Positions 1-6,125 are shown, numbered from the stretch's first letter. The stretch: DNA of 6,186 bases from VBAS01 sp035292525 (GCA_035292525.1 DATDPZ010000385.1:1-6186); one strand, 5' to 3'. Made by a program: numbers and translations. Notes: generated by a model not told the origin, from the letters alone.

Positions 1-332
1 ATTTTATCATCCAGCGAAATTTTGCCTTCATCCACAAACTGCATGACTAAGGCAGCCGTCAGCCATTTGCTGCAACTGGCAACTGGTGCGATGGTCTTAC
101 TTTTAAATTCTCCCACTTCTTTTTTATAAATAAGGGTATCCTCTTTTTTCTCCAAAGGATTACCAGCGGACCAAATCATCAGCACAAAATCCTTGCCCAA
201 CAGTTTTTGTTTTTCTTCCAGTAGCTGATCAAGTTTACCAAAATTATATTGGCTAAAGCAGGGCTGTAAGAATAGCAGGATAACTGCTAACAAGCTGCAT
301 TTGAGACATGTACTCCGGGTATTATATGCCAT
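1..332 (-). CDS. Secreted serine hydrolase, beta-lactamase/penicillin-binding-like family (partial, N-terminal 110 aa)
   Basis: This minus-strand reading frame starts at ATG 332-330 and stays open to the left edge, so only the N-terminus is present. Residues 1-27 form a signal peptide: an early Lys/Arg-containing segment, a hydrophobic core (LLAVILLFL) and a likely signal peptidase I cut at FS|Q (27/28). The cysteine in LQPC is a poor lipobox, so a lipoprotein is less likely. Residues 82-110 contain SCSK (Ser86, Lys89), the SxxK nucleophile and general base of class C beta-lactamase-like hydrolases. It is followed by WLTAALVMQFVDEGKISLDD, the usual helix and turn of that family. The later YxN and KTG-type motifs are off the window, so it cannot be separated into beta-lactamase, D,D-peptidase or esterase. 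It should act in the periplasm. It is divergent from clpB and shows no functional link with it. Confidence 0.85.
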   Translation of the reverse strand, partial: MAYNTRSTCLKCSLLAVILLFLQPCFSQYNFGKLDQLLEEKQKLLGKDFVLMIWSAGNPLEKKEDTLIYKKEVGEFKSKTIAPVASCSKWLTAALVMQFVDEGKISLDDK

Positions 333-408
333 AGTTTCTGAATTTGACTCTTGGATTAAGATTTGACAAATTGTTTCAGGATAAATCAAATAATTTAATT
401 TCAACAAC
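333..408. promoter_or_regulatory. Divergent intergenic region between the serine hydrolase and clpB
   Basis: These 76 AT-rich bases must hold start signals for both divergent genes. No TAnnTTTG box with a properly spaced TTG is visible on either strand. A TTGACA hexamer lies at 363-368 on the plus strand but has no well-spaced -10 partner. The heptamer ATTTGAC occurs twice in the same orientation (342-348 and 361-367). No CIRCE/HrcA inverted repeat is present. No Shine-Dalgarno sequence precedes clpB, and the leader just before its ATG is A/T-rich, as is common in Bacteroidota. Confidence 0.4.
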
Positions 409-3048
409 ATGAACTTAGGAAATTTTACCATAAAAGCAGCAGAAGCCTTTCAGGCGGCTCAGCAATTAGCTTTTAATTCACAGAATCCGAATATAGAAAC
501 GGAGCATATTTTAAAAGCCTTACTGGAACAAAAGGATTCACCGGTTGAATACCTGCTGAAGAAAAATAATGTTACAATAAATCTTCTTGACTCAAAACTG
601 GATGAGCTGATTGGCAAACTGCCAAAGACATCCGGTGAAGCAGCACAGGCAATTGGTCGTGATGCAAACACCGTGATATTAAGAGCAGGAGCTGTCCTAA
701 AACAATTCAAGGATGAATTTATTACTCCGGAACACTTGTTGCTGGCTATCGTCCAGGGGAATGATCAGGCAGCAAAACTTTTAAAAGATTCTGGATTAAC
801 AGAGAAAGGATTAATAACGGCCATTAAAGAATTCAGAAAAGGGGATACCGTTACATCCCAGACACAAAGCCAGGAATACAATGCATTAAACAAGTATGCA
901 AAAAATCTAAATGAACTGGCAAGGTCGGGTAAACTTGACCCGGTCATTGGCCGTGATGAAGAAATAAGACGAACCTTACATATCCTGACAAGGCGTACAA
1001 AAAATAATCCCATTCTGGTGGGTGAACCGGGTGTAGGTAAAACTGCCATTGCAGAAGGTATTGCACATCGAATTGTAAATGGAGATGTACCTGAAAACCT
1101 GAAGTCTAAAATTATTTATGGACTGGATATGGGTTTATTGATTGCCGGCGCCAAGTATAAAGGAGAATTTGAAGAAAGATTGAAGGCAGTCGTCAAAGAA
1201 GTAAGTGAAAGCAACGGAGAGATCATTTTATTTATTGATGAGATCCATACACTGGTGGGTGCAGGCGGTGGTGAAGGAGCCATGGATGCCGCCAATATTT
1301 TAAAACCGGCTTTAGCCAAAGGTGATCTGCGGGCTGTAGGTGCTACCACATTAAATGAATACCAGAAATTTTTTGAAAAAGATAAAGCACTGGAAAGAAG
1401 ATTTCAGAAAATAATGATTGATGAACCTTCTGTGGAGGATGCAATTTCTATTTTACGCGGTTTGAAAGATCGCTATGAAACACACCACCACGTTCGCATC
1501 AAGGATGAAGCCATTATTTCTGCTGTGGAATTATCAGACCGTTACATTACCGATCGTTTTTTGCCGGACAAAGCTATAGATCTTATTGATGAAAGTGCTG
1601 CTAAACTCAGGCTGGAAATGAATTCTATGCCAGAGGAACTGGATACACTGGATAGACAGATACGCCAGTTGGAGATTGAAAGAGAAGCAATCAAAAGAGA
1701 GGATGATGCTGCAAAACTAAAAGAGCTGAGTACGGAAATTGCAAACCTTTCTGTAGAGAGGGATACATTAAGTGCAAAATGGAAAGGAGAGAAAGAATTG
1801 GTAGAAAAAGTACAGAACGCAAAAGCAGAGATCGAAAACCTGAAGCAACAGGCAGAAAGAGCAGAAAGGGAAGGAGATTATGGTAAAGTAGCGGAGATCC
1901 GCTATGGTAAAATAAAGGAACAGGAAAAAATTATCGGGGATTTAAGTATTCAACTGGAATCAGGTAGTGAAAAAAGACTCTTAAAAGAAGAAGTAGATGC
2001 AGAAGATATTGCTGAAAGTATTTCAAAAGCAACTGGTATTCCTGTTGCTAAAATGCTGCAATCGGAAAAAGAAAAGCTTTTAAACCTGGAAGCACATTTA
2101 CATGAAAGGGTGGTTGGACAAGATGAAGCGATTACTGCAGTAGCGGATGCAATCAGAAGAAGCCGTGCCGGCTTGCAGGATATTAAAAAACCAATCGGGT
2201 CTTTTATTTTCTTAGGAACAACCGGTGTGGGTAAAACAGAACTGGCAAAAGCTTTGGCAGCATATTTATTTGATGACGAAAGTATGATGACAAGAATAGA
2301 CATGAGTGAATACCAGGAAAAACATTCTGTCAGCCGGCTGGTGGGTGCTCCTCCCGGCTATGTTGGTTATGATGAAGGCGGGCAACTGACGGAAGCTGTT
2401 CGCAGAAAACCATACAGTGTTATTTTATTGGATGAAATTGAAAAAGCACATCCGGATGTCTGGAATATTTTATTGCAGGTGATGGATGATGGAAGACTGA
2501 CTGATAATAAAGGCCGGGTGGTGAATTTTAAGAACACCATTATCATTATGACCAGTAATATCGGCAGCCACCTGATCCAGGAAGCATTTGAGGAAGTAAC
2601 TGAAGAAAACGTAGAAAAAGTAACAGAAACAGCAAAAAGGGATGTGATGGCATTAATGCGTCAAACTATCAGGCCCGAATTCCTTAACAGGGTAGATGAG
2701 ATCATCATGTTTCAGCCGTTGATGAAAAAAGAGATACTGGGGATCATAAAAATTCAACTTCAAAACCTTAAAAATTTGGTAATGCGATCCGGGATTTCGC
2801 TAAAATTCAGTAACTATGCACTTGATTTTTTAGCAACGCAAGGATTTGATCCTCAATTTGGTGCAAGGCCTTTGAAAAGGTTAATTCAAAAGGAAATTGT
2901 GAATACATTGAGTAAACGTATCTTGGCCGGCAATCTGGATAAATCAAAGCCGGTACTGGTGGATGTTTTTGACAATACGGTTGTATTCAGAAATGAAGAA
3001 GAGACTGGAGATGATTTAAAGGAAAAGAAGAAAAAAGCAACATTTTAA
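409..3048 (+). CDS. clpB: ATP-dependent disaggregase ClpB (Hsp100)
   Basis: ClpB is a hexameric cytoplasmic AAA+ machine that, in known systems, threads aggregated proteins through its pore and works with DnaK/DnaJ/GrpE. All domains are present. The Clp N-domain covers about residues 1-145. The first AAA+ module has Walker A GEPGVGKT (205-212), pore-loop Tyr250 (KYKGEFEER), Walker B ILFIDE (Asp277, Glu278), sensor GATT (311-314) and Arg330/Arg331 fingers. A long coiled-coil M-domain covers about 405-525 and distinguishes ClpB from ClpA and ClpC. The second AAA+ module has Walker A GTTGVGKT (603-610), pore-loop Tyr651 (GYVGY), Walker B VILLDE (Asp675, Glu676), sensor TSN (715-717), Arg761 in EFLNR and sensor-2 GARPLKR (818-824). 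No IGF/IGL ClpP-binding loop was noticed. The lysine-rich C-terminal tail (about 865-879) extends slightly beyond the usual 855-870 aa. The start matches the normal ClpB N-terminus. All catalytic residues are intact, so it should be active. Confidence 0.98.
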   Translation: MNLGNFTIKAAEAFQAAQQLAFNSQNPNIETEHILKALLEQKDSPVEYLLKKNNVTINLLDSKLDELIGKLPKTSGEAAQAIGRDANTVILRAGAVLKQFKDEFITPEHLLLAIVQGNDQAAKLLKDSGLTEKGLITAIKEFRKGDTVTSQTQSQEYNALNKYAKNLNELARSGKLDPVIGRDEEIRRTLHILTRRTKNNPILVGEPGVGKTAIAEGIAHRIVNGDVPENLKSKIIYGLDMGLLIAGAKYKGEFEERLKAVVKEVSESNGEIILFIDEIHTLVGAGGGEGAMDAANILKPALAKGDLRAVGATTLNEYQKFFEKDKALERRFQKIMIDEPSVEDAISILRGLKDRYETHHHVRIKDEAIISAVELSDRYITDRFLPDKAIDLIDESAAKLRLEMNSMPEELDTLDRQIRQLEIEREAIKREDDAAKLKELSTEIANLSVERDTLSAKWKGEKELVEKVQNAKAEIENLKQQAERAEREGDYGKVAEIRYGKIKEQEKIIGDLSIQLESGSEKRLLKEEVDAEDIAESISKATGIPVAKMLQSEKEKLLNLEAHLHERVVGQDEAITAVADAIRRSRAGLQDIKKPIGSFIFLGTTGVGKTELAKALAAYLFDDESMMTRIDMSEYQEKHSVSRLVGAPPGYVGYDEGGQLTEAVRRKPYSVILLDEIEKAHPDVWNILLQVMDDGRLTDNKGRVVNFKNTIIIMTSNIGSHLIQEAFEEVTEENVEKVTETAKRDVMALMRQTIRPEFLNRVDEIIMFQPLMKKEILGIIKIQLQNLKNLVMRSGISLKFSNYALDFLATQGFDPQFGARPLKRLIQKEIVNTLSKRILAGNLDKSKPVLVDVFDNTVVFRNEEETGDDLKEKKKKATF

Positions 3049-3071
3049 AATAAATCCTGAAAAGGAAAAGA

Positions 3072-3077
3072 AAGGAG
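3072..3077 (+). promoter_or_regulatory. Shine-Dalgarno-like ribosome binding site (AAGGAG)
   Basis: AAGGAG lies 10 nt before the ATG at 3088, between the clpB stop and the next start. It fixes that start codon. Such a strong match is uncommon in Bacteroidota, whose genes mostly rely on A-rich leaders, and the other starts in this window lack one. Confidence 0.6.
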
Positions 3078-3087
3078 TAAAATTTTT

Positions 3088-3654
3088 ATGGCATTTACAA
3101 AAGAAGTAATTGAAATTATTAAACCAAAAGATGTATTTGTTGGCAATGTAAAAGCAGCGGTTACCTTAATGGAATTTGGGGAATACGAAAATGAGGATTG
3201 TGCCAAAGCCAACGAAATAGTGAAACAATTACTTGAAAAATATGATGGAAAGATCCGGTTTAATTTTCGTCATTTCCCGCTTACCATGGTTCATCAGCGC
3301 AGTATGAAAGCCAGCGAATCAGCCGTTGCTGCTGCACAAACCGGTAAGTTCTGGGAAATGCACAATATCCTGTTCAGCAACCGCAGAAACCTGGGCACGG
3401 TAAGTTTAAAATTACATAGTAAAGACGCCGGTATCAGGGACAAAAAATTTCTTGATGATCTTGTCAACGGAACTTTCGGCTGGCAGGTACAGGATGATCT
3501 TAAAGAAGGGATTAAGAAAGGAGTAAAAGAGTTACCTGCTTTTTTTGTAAACGATGTACCGGTTACGGGCAAACCAACTTTGGCAAACCTGAGTGCTGCT
3601 ATTGATGCTGCGCTTAAAAAAACAAAAAAGAAATCGGTGGATAAGAAAAAGTAA
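3088..3654 (+). CDS. DsbA-family thioredoxin-like protein lacking the nucleophilic cysteine
   Basis: This 188-aa protein has the DsbA/thioredoxin_4 fold. It shows a beta strand VTLMEFGEY (25-33), the active-site position, RHFPL (61-65), then a family-typical helical region (SMKASESAVAAAQTGKFWEMH), KKFLDDLVNG-type helices and the cis-Pro loop LPAFF (Pro150), followed by VNDVPVTG. In relatives the active site reads as a CPxC-type motif after the first strand. Here it is Asn35-Glu-Asp-Cys38, so the first, nucleophilic Cys is replaced by Asn and only the second Cys remains. There is no signal peptide, so it should be cytoplasmic and not a periplasmic disulfide oxidase. The C-terminus is lysine-rich (KKTKKKSVDKKK). 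It starts 39 bp after clpB with no terminator between, so the two are probably cotranscribed. It ends in tandem stops (TAA TAA). A role as a redox-inactive binding protein or in monothiol chemistry is inference. Confidence 0.85.
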   Translation: MAFTKEVIEIIKPKDVFVGNVKAAVTLMEFGEYENEDCAKANEIVKQLLEKYDGKIRFNFRHFPLTMVHQRSMKASESAVAAAQTGKFWEMHNILFSNRRNLGTVSLKLHSKDAGIRDKKFLDDLVNGTFGWQVQDDLKEGIKKGVKELPAFFVNDVPVTGKPTLANLSAAIDAALKKTKKKSVDKKK

Positions 3655-3660
3655 TAAAGG

Positions 3661-3690
3661 AACCTGCTTACCGGCAGGTTTTTTATTTTT
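3661..3690 (+). terminator. Rho-independent terminator of the clpB operon
   Basis: A perfect 7-bp stem AACCTGC/GCAGGTT (3661-3667 and 3674-3680) with a 6-nt loop is followed by a T-rich run to 3690. It starts 6 nt after the first stop codon of the DsbA-like gene. The T-run overlaps the stop codon and last codons of the convergent 86-aa gene. In the minus direction the hairpin is followed by CCTTTATTAC, a much weaker tail, so any termination of the convergent transcript here is less certain. Confidence 0.88.
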
Positions 3691-3943
3691 CTTTAATGGC
3701 ACTGAGTTTGGTAAATTCTGTGCCATTAAAAATCCTGGAAAGATTATTATCATTAGTGGCTTTAAAGTCTTTAATCCTGGGTTCGGCGACAATTCGCCAG
3801 AAATTTTTCAACTTTAATTCGGTATAATCTGTGGCCTGGATAAATAAGCCGTTGATGGAAGATCTTGTTTTGAATTCGATCTTCACAGGATTTTTTGCGA
3901 GGTGAGAAGCTTCAATGAACTTGCTGATCTGTTCGCTTGTCAT
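3683..3943 (-). CDS. Small protein of unknown function (86 aa), probably conserved in Bacteroidota
   Basis: I do not assign a function. The frame runs from ATG 3943-3941 to TAA 3685-3683 and encodes a soluble, mixed-charge protein without signal peptide or membrane segment. It opens with a likely helix (MTSEQISKFIEASHLAKN), then alternating strand-like segments (PVKIEFKT, INGLFIQATDY), the segment LKLKNFWRIVAE (about 43-54), and a C-terminal RIFNGTEFTKLS stretch. The pattern resembles small uncharacterised Bacteroidota proteins with an NFWRIV core, but that is from memory and was not searched. Support for a real gene is a promoter-like sequence just upstream, a fit between two terminators, and plausible amino-acid composition. 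The overlapping plus-strand frame (3593-3817) would run through the terminator and is rejected. Two inverted repeats lie within the coding sequence, one of them long. Confidence 0.75.
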   Translation of the reverse strand: MTSEQISKFIEASHLAKNPVKIEFKTRSSINGLFIQATDYTELKLKNFWRIVAEPRIKDFKATNDNNLSRIFNGTEFTKLSAIKEK

Positions 3944-3957
3944 ATAAATGGTTTTGG

Positions 3958-3987
3958 TAAAGATAAAGGTTTATAGATTTCTTGCAA
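3958..3987 (-). promoter_or_regulatory. Predicted promoter of the 86-aa gene
   Basis: Read on the minus strand, TTG (3987-3985) is followed by a 19-nt spacer and TATCTTTA (3965-3958), a 7/8 match to the Bacteroidota -7 box TAnnTTTG. Transcription would begin near 3953, giving a short leader of about 10 nt before the ATG at 3943. The arrangement nearly copies the predicted RRM promoter (TTG-N18-TATCTTTG), which raises confidence. Confidence 0.5.
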
Positions 3988-4000
3988 GGGGTTGTATAAA

Positions 4001-4028
4001 ATGAAAAAGGGTTCATTGCTGAACCCTT
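4001..4028 (-). terminator. Rho-independent terminator of the RRM gene, GNRA tetraloop
   Basis: A perfect 9-bp stem pairs 4020-4028 with 4007-4015. Read on the minus strand the loop is GCAA, a stable GNRA tetraloop. The stem is followed by a U-rich tail (TTTCATTTTAT). It begins about 21 nt after the RRM stop codon and separates that gene from the 86-aa gene, supporting independent transcription of the two. Confidence 0.9.
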
Positions 4029-4049
4029 CCATAAAACCTTTCGTGAATA

Positions 4050-4343
4050 TTACCAACGGCTTCCGGCCATTGAACGGCGGTCGTTATTGTTAGATCTTTC
4101 TTCACGTGGTTTAGCCACATTTACTTTGATGGCACGGCCATCAACGGTAGCGCCGTCTAATTCAGTAATCGCTTTTTGAGCGGCTTCATCATCAGACATT
4201 TCAACAAAACCAAAACCACGGCTGCGGTTAGTGAATTTGTCAGTAATTACTTTAGCTGAAGTTACTTCTCCGTAATCAGCAAAATAGCTTTTTAAGTCTT
4301 CATCCTGTACGTTGAAGCTTAGGTTTGAAACATAAATGTTCAT
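4050..4343 (-). CDS. Single-RRM RNA-binding protein
   Basis: This is a 97-aa cytoplasmic protein consisting almost entirely of one RNA recognition motif. RNP2 is IYVSNL (3-8) and RNP1 is RGFGFVEM (42-49), with Tyr4, Phe44 and Phe46 in the positions that stack on RNA bases. The rest of the beta-alpha-beta-beta-alpha-beta fold follows: DEDLKSYFADYGEV, the EAAQKAITELDG helix, and the final strand AIKVNVAKP (71-79). A short polar tail rich in Arg, Asn and Ser (80-97, ending SRW) is typical of bacterial and cyanobacterial small RRM proteins. In Bacteroides, related proteins are known to bind single-stranded RNA and affect carbohydrate-utilisation gene expression; a similar role here is inference. 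The start is preceded by an A/G-rich leader (AAAAAAGAGAAAAG) instead of a Shine-Dalgarno sequence. It has its own promoter and terminator, so it is probably monocistronic. Confidence 0.95.
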   Translation of the reverse strand: MNIYVSNLSFNVQDEDLKSYFADYGEVTSAKVITDKFTNRSRGFGFVEMSDDEAAQKAITELDGATVDGRAIKVNVAKPREERSNNNDRRSMAGSRW

Positions 4344-4476
4344 GTTCTTTTCTCTTTTTTAAAAATTAATAATTGATCTGAGAATCGGGCAGTGGGAAGA
4401 AGGACTAACTATTTAGCAGAAATTGCTTAGCAGAAAAAACCGTTTACTTACCTGGAACTGCAGAACTCAAATTTGA
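4344..4476 (-). promoter_or_regulatory. Long 5' leader of the RRM gene with a 10-nt direct repeat
   Basis: If transcription starts just downstream of the -7 box (about 4476), the mRNA has a leader of about 130 nt. It contains two exact copies of a decamer, plus-strand TTAGCAGAAA at 4413-4422 and 4427-4436 (UUUCUGCUAA in the RNA), spaced by 14 nt. The AT-rich segment next to the start codon is unstructured by eye. No known riboswitch is recognised. The repeat could be a protein-binding site, possibly for the RRM protein itself, but that is inference. Confidence 0.45.
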
Positions 4477-4477
4477 G
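4466..4477. promoter_or_regulatory. Exact 12-bp palindrome at the predicted RRM transcription start
   Basis: CTCAAATTTGAG is perfectly self-complementary. It lies 3 bp downstream of the predicted -7 box, so it covers the likely +1 position. That is a classic operator location, but no regulator can be assigned. It may also be a chance palindrome in AT-rich DNA. Confidence 0.4.
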
Positions 4478-4480
4478 GTG

Positions 4481-4509
4481 CAAAGATAGGGGTATATTGC
4501 CTGCCGCAA
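4481..4509 (-). promoter_or_regulatory. Predicted promoter of the RRM gene (TTG-N18-TATCTTTG)
   Basis: On the minus strand, TTG (4509-4507) is followed by 18 nt and a perfect TAnnTTTG box (TATCTTTG, 4488-4481). This is the -33/-7 pattern of the primary Bacteroidota sigma factor. It sits only 4 bp beyond the stop codon of the upstream esterase gene, so the RRM gene does not depend on esterase transcription. No hairpin terminator for the esterase is visible before it. Confidence 0.7.
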
Positions 4510-4513
4510 GGAT

Positions 4514-5920
4514 TTATTTTACCTGGCTTTGATTTACTGCCCAGTTATCCGTACGGAATGGGCATAAGGGTAAACCTTCTTTGCTGAATACATTGCCAAT
4601 AATGGTATTTCCAAAACCAAAGCGAACATGAACCGGGGTTGGCACTTTATCACTCCAGACAGTGATTTTATCTTTTTCAATCCTTGCTTCTGCAGGATGC
4701 CAATGTTCATTTTTACCGGAAATAATAAAACCTTTTACCGTGCCGTTTGCTGTTAGTCCTTTTGCTGCATGATCAAAACTTAAAATGATTTTGTTTTTTA
4801 CCGTTGTTTTACTTTTATATACCGGGTTCTTATAAGCAAGCACTTTTTGATTATAGGTTTCTGCTAATGCCCAGTTTGCAAGCCGGTAACCCACCTCATG
4901 TTTATTGGATGGATGAATATCGGTAACCGAATCTATAAGGTCTGTGGTAACTACCATCCCGGTTTTTGGAAAATCCAATGCTTTTCTTTGTGCTTCCTGG
5001 ATCAGGGCGCCTACATTGTGAAAACCATAATTAAAAGGAGCAATTTGTACATAGTAAAAAGGGAATTCTTTTTTCCAGGCATTTCTCCAGGAGCGGATCA
5101 TGGAAGTAAATAATTTGTGATAGGTATCATTATTCAGGGTGTTGCTTTCTCCCTGGTACCAGATCACTCCGGCGATATTGAATTTTGTGATGGGATCAAT
5201 CATGGCGTTATAACAAAGTCCATCATGATTTGGCCACCAGCGAAAACCCTGTAACCGGTTTGCAGATAATTTAAGTTCTTCATCTTCTTTAAAAACATCT
5301 TCCGGTGTCCACACTTCTGCCGGAGTGCCTCCCCAGCTTGCATTAATTAAACCGATCGGAACGTTCAGCTCCCTGTTTAATTTTTTTCCAAAAAAATATC
5401 CGATAGCACTAAATGTTTTAAGAGATGTGGATTCGCAAATAGTCCAGTTAGCTTTCACATCGTCCTGCGGATGGTTGGCGGTAGTTTTTGGAATATTAAA
5501 AAACCGGATATTGGAATTGTAGCAGCCGGGAAGTTCTGCTTTCACATCCTGCAGTCCATGCATATAACTCCGCTCCATATTGGATTGACCGGAGCATAAC
5601 CAAACTTCACCAATCAGAATATCGGTTAAGATGATTTCAGAACTTCCATTTAAAGTGATGGTATAGGGTCCGCCTGCCTGCGGTGTTTTTACTTTTATTT
5701 TCCAGTTGGCCCTGTTATTTACAATTAATGAATCGCTCCTGTTATTCCAGCTTGTTTTGATATATACTATTGCTCCTGGCTGATCCCATCCCCATATTAA
5801 TACTGAATCATTTTGCTGTAATACCATGCCAGATGATAAGATAGCAGGAAGCCTTAATTGAGCCCAACTACCGGTGGTCAGGAAAAATATAAAGATGAAC
5901 AGGAAGCAGCACTGTTTCAT
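4514..5920 (-). CDS. Secreted SGNH hydrolase, sialate O-acetylesterase family (SASA)
   Basis: This 468-aa protein removes, by family, O-acetyl groups from sialic acids or other acetylated sugars such as plant polysaccharides; the exact substrate cannot be read from sequence. A signal peptide covers residues 1-20 (hydrophobic FLFIFIFFLTTG, cut WA|Q), so it is periplasmic or exported. An N-terminal beta-sandwich region (about 22-100) precedes the SGNH core. Block I is GEVWLCSGQSNM with nucleophile Ser113. Block II is ASWGGTPAEVW (194-204), supplying the Gly oxyanion position. Block III is GVIWYQGESN (251-260). The catalytic Asp/His pair is in TDIHPSNKHEVG (Asp334, His336). All catalytic residues are intact. 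A small C-terminal beta region follows (about 365-460). The length fits the compact form of the family. The Bacteroidota often place such enzymes in glycan-use loci, but no SusC/SusD or glycoside hydrolase is visible here. The right-edge secreted gene is divergent from it. Confidence 0.93.
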   Translation of the reverse strand: MKQCCFLFIFIFFLTTGSWAQLRLPAILSSGMVLQQNDSVLIWGWDQPGAIVYIKTSWNNRSDSLIVNNRANWKIKVKTPQAGGPYTITLNGSSEIILTDILIGEVWLCSGQSNMERSYMHGLQDVKAELPGCYNSNIRFFNIPKTTANHPQDDVKANWTICESTSLKTFSAIGYFFGKKLNRELNVPIGLINASWGGTPAEVWTPEDVFKEDEELKLSANRLQGFRWWPNHDGLCYNAMIDPITKFNIAGVIWYQGESNTLNNDTYHKLFTSMIRSWRNAWKKEFPFYYVQIAPFNYGFHNVGALIQEAQRKALDFPKTGMVVTTDLIDSVTDIHPSNKHEVGYRLANWALAETYNQKVLAYKNPVYKSKTTVKNKIILSFDHAAKGLTANGTVKGFIISGKNEHWHPAEARIEKDKITVWSDKVPTPVHVRFGFGNTIIGNVFSKEGLPLCPFRTDNWAVNQSQVK

Positions 5921-6125
5921 AATAGTGAAAAGTTGTGAATATTAAATGTAGGAAATTATTGGGATCGGGGATGAAGAATTTTTAAGAGAAAAAAGGGATT
6001 ACTTTTTTATAAAAAAATCCTTCTTTTGAGTTTTATTTGAGATGAAAAATTTTTCGCTGACTGATTGGATGAACCTGAATTCAATTATAATATTTACATT
6101 TATCCGGTAAATAAAGCCAGCCATC
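5921..6125. other. Divergent intergenic region between the esterase and a secreted plus-strand protein
   Basis: These 205 very AT-rich bases hold no convincing gene. Two 7/8 matches to the -7 box (TACATTTA) point outward toward each gene: 5950-5943 on the minus strand and 6095-6102 on the plus strand. Neither has a good TTG at 17-23 bp, so both promoter calls are weak. TATAAT also occurs at 6086-6091. An imperfect AT-rich hairpin lies at about 5994-6022. No Shine-Dalgarno sequence precedes either start. Confidence 0.5.
6095..6102 (+). promoter_or_regulatory. Possible -7 box of the right-edge secreted gene
   Basis: TACATTTA matches TAnnTTTG at 7 of 8 positions and lies 23 nt before the ATG at 6126. 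The -33 region is not convincing (only CTG at a 17-nt spacing), so this is tentative. Confidence 0.25.

Noticed and set aside
363..408. Sigma-70-like TTGACA upstream of clpB
   Set aside because: No -10 hexamer lies at a 16-18 bp spacing, and Bacteroidota primary promoters use a different pattern.
459..2303. Several minus-strand frames of 77-117 codons inside clpB
   Set aside because: They are antisense to a fully conserved clpB reading frame, have no promoter or start signals, and their peptides are Ser/Phe/Ile-rich shadows of the coding strand.
3593..3817. Plus-strand 74-aa open frame overlapping the DsbA-like gene end and the terminator
   Set aside because: It overlaps a well-supported gene out of frame, runs through a strong intrinsic terminator, and is antisense to the more plausible 86-aa gene.
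3858..3884. Inverted repeat GAAGATC...GATCTTC with a 13-nt spacer inside the 86-aa gene
   Set aside because: The arms are only 7 bp, there is no further pairing toward the loop and no T-run, so chance within coding sequence is the simplest reading.
4454..4463. CTGCAG palindrome near the RRM leader
   Set aside because: It is a 6-bp palindrome with no extension on either side, expected often by chance.
4898..5522. Two plus-strand frames of 71 and 65 codons inside the esterase gene
   Set aside because: They lie antisense to conserved SGNH blocks and show no recognisable domain or start signal.
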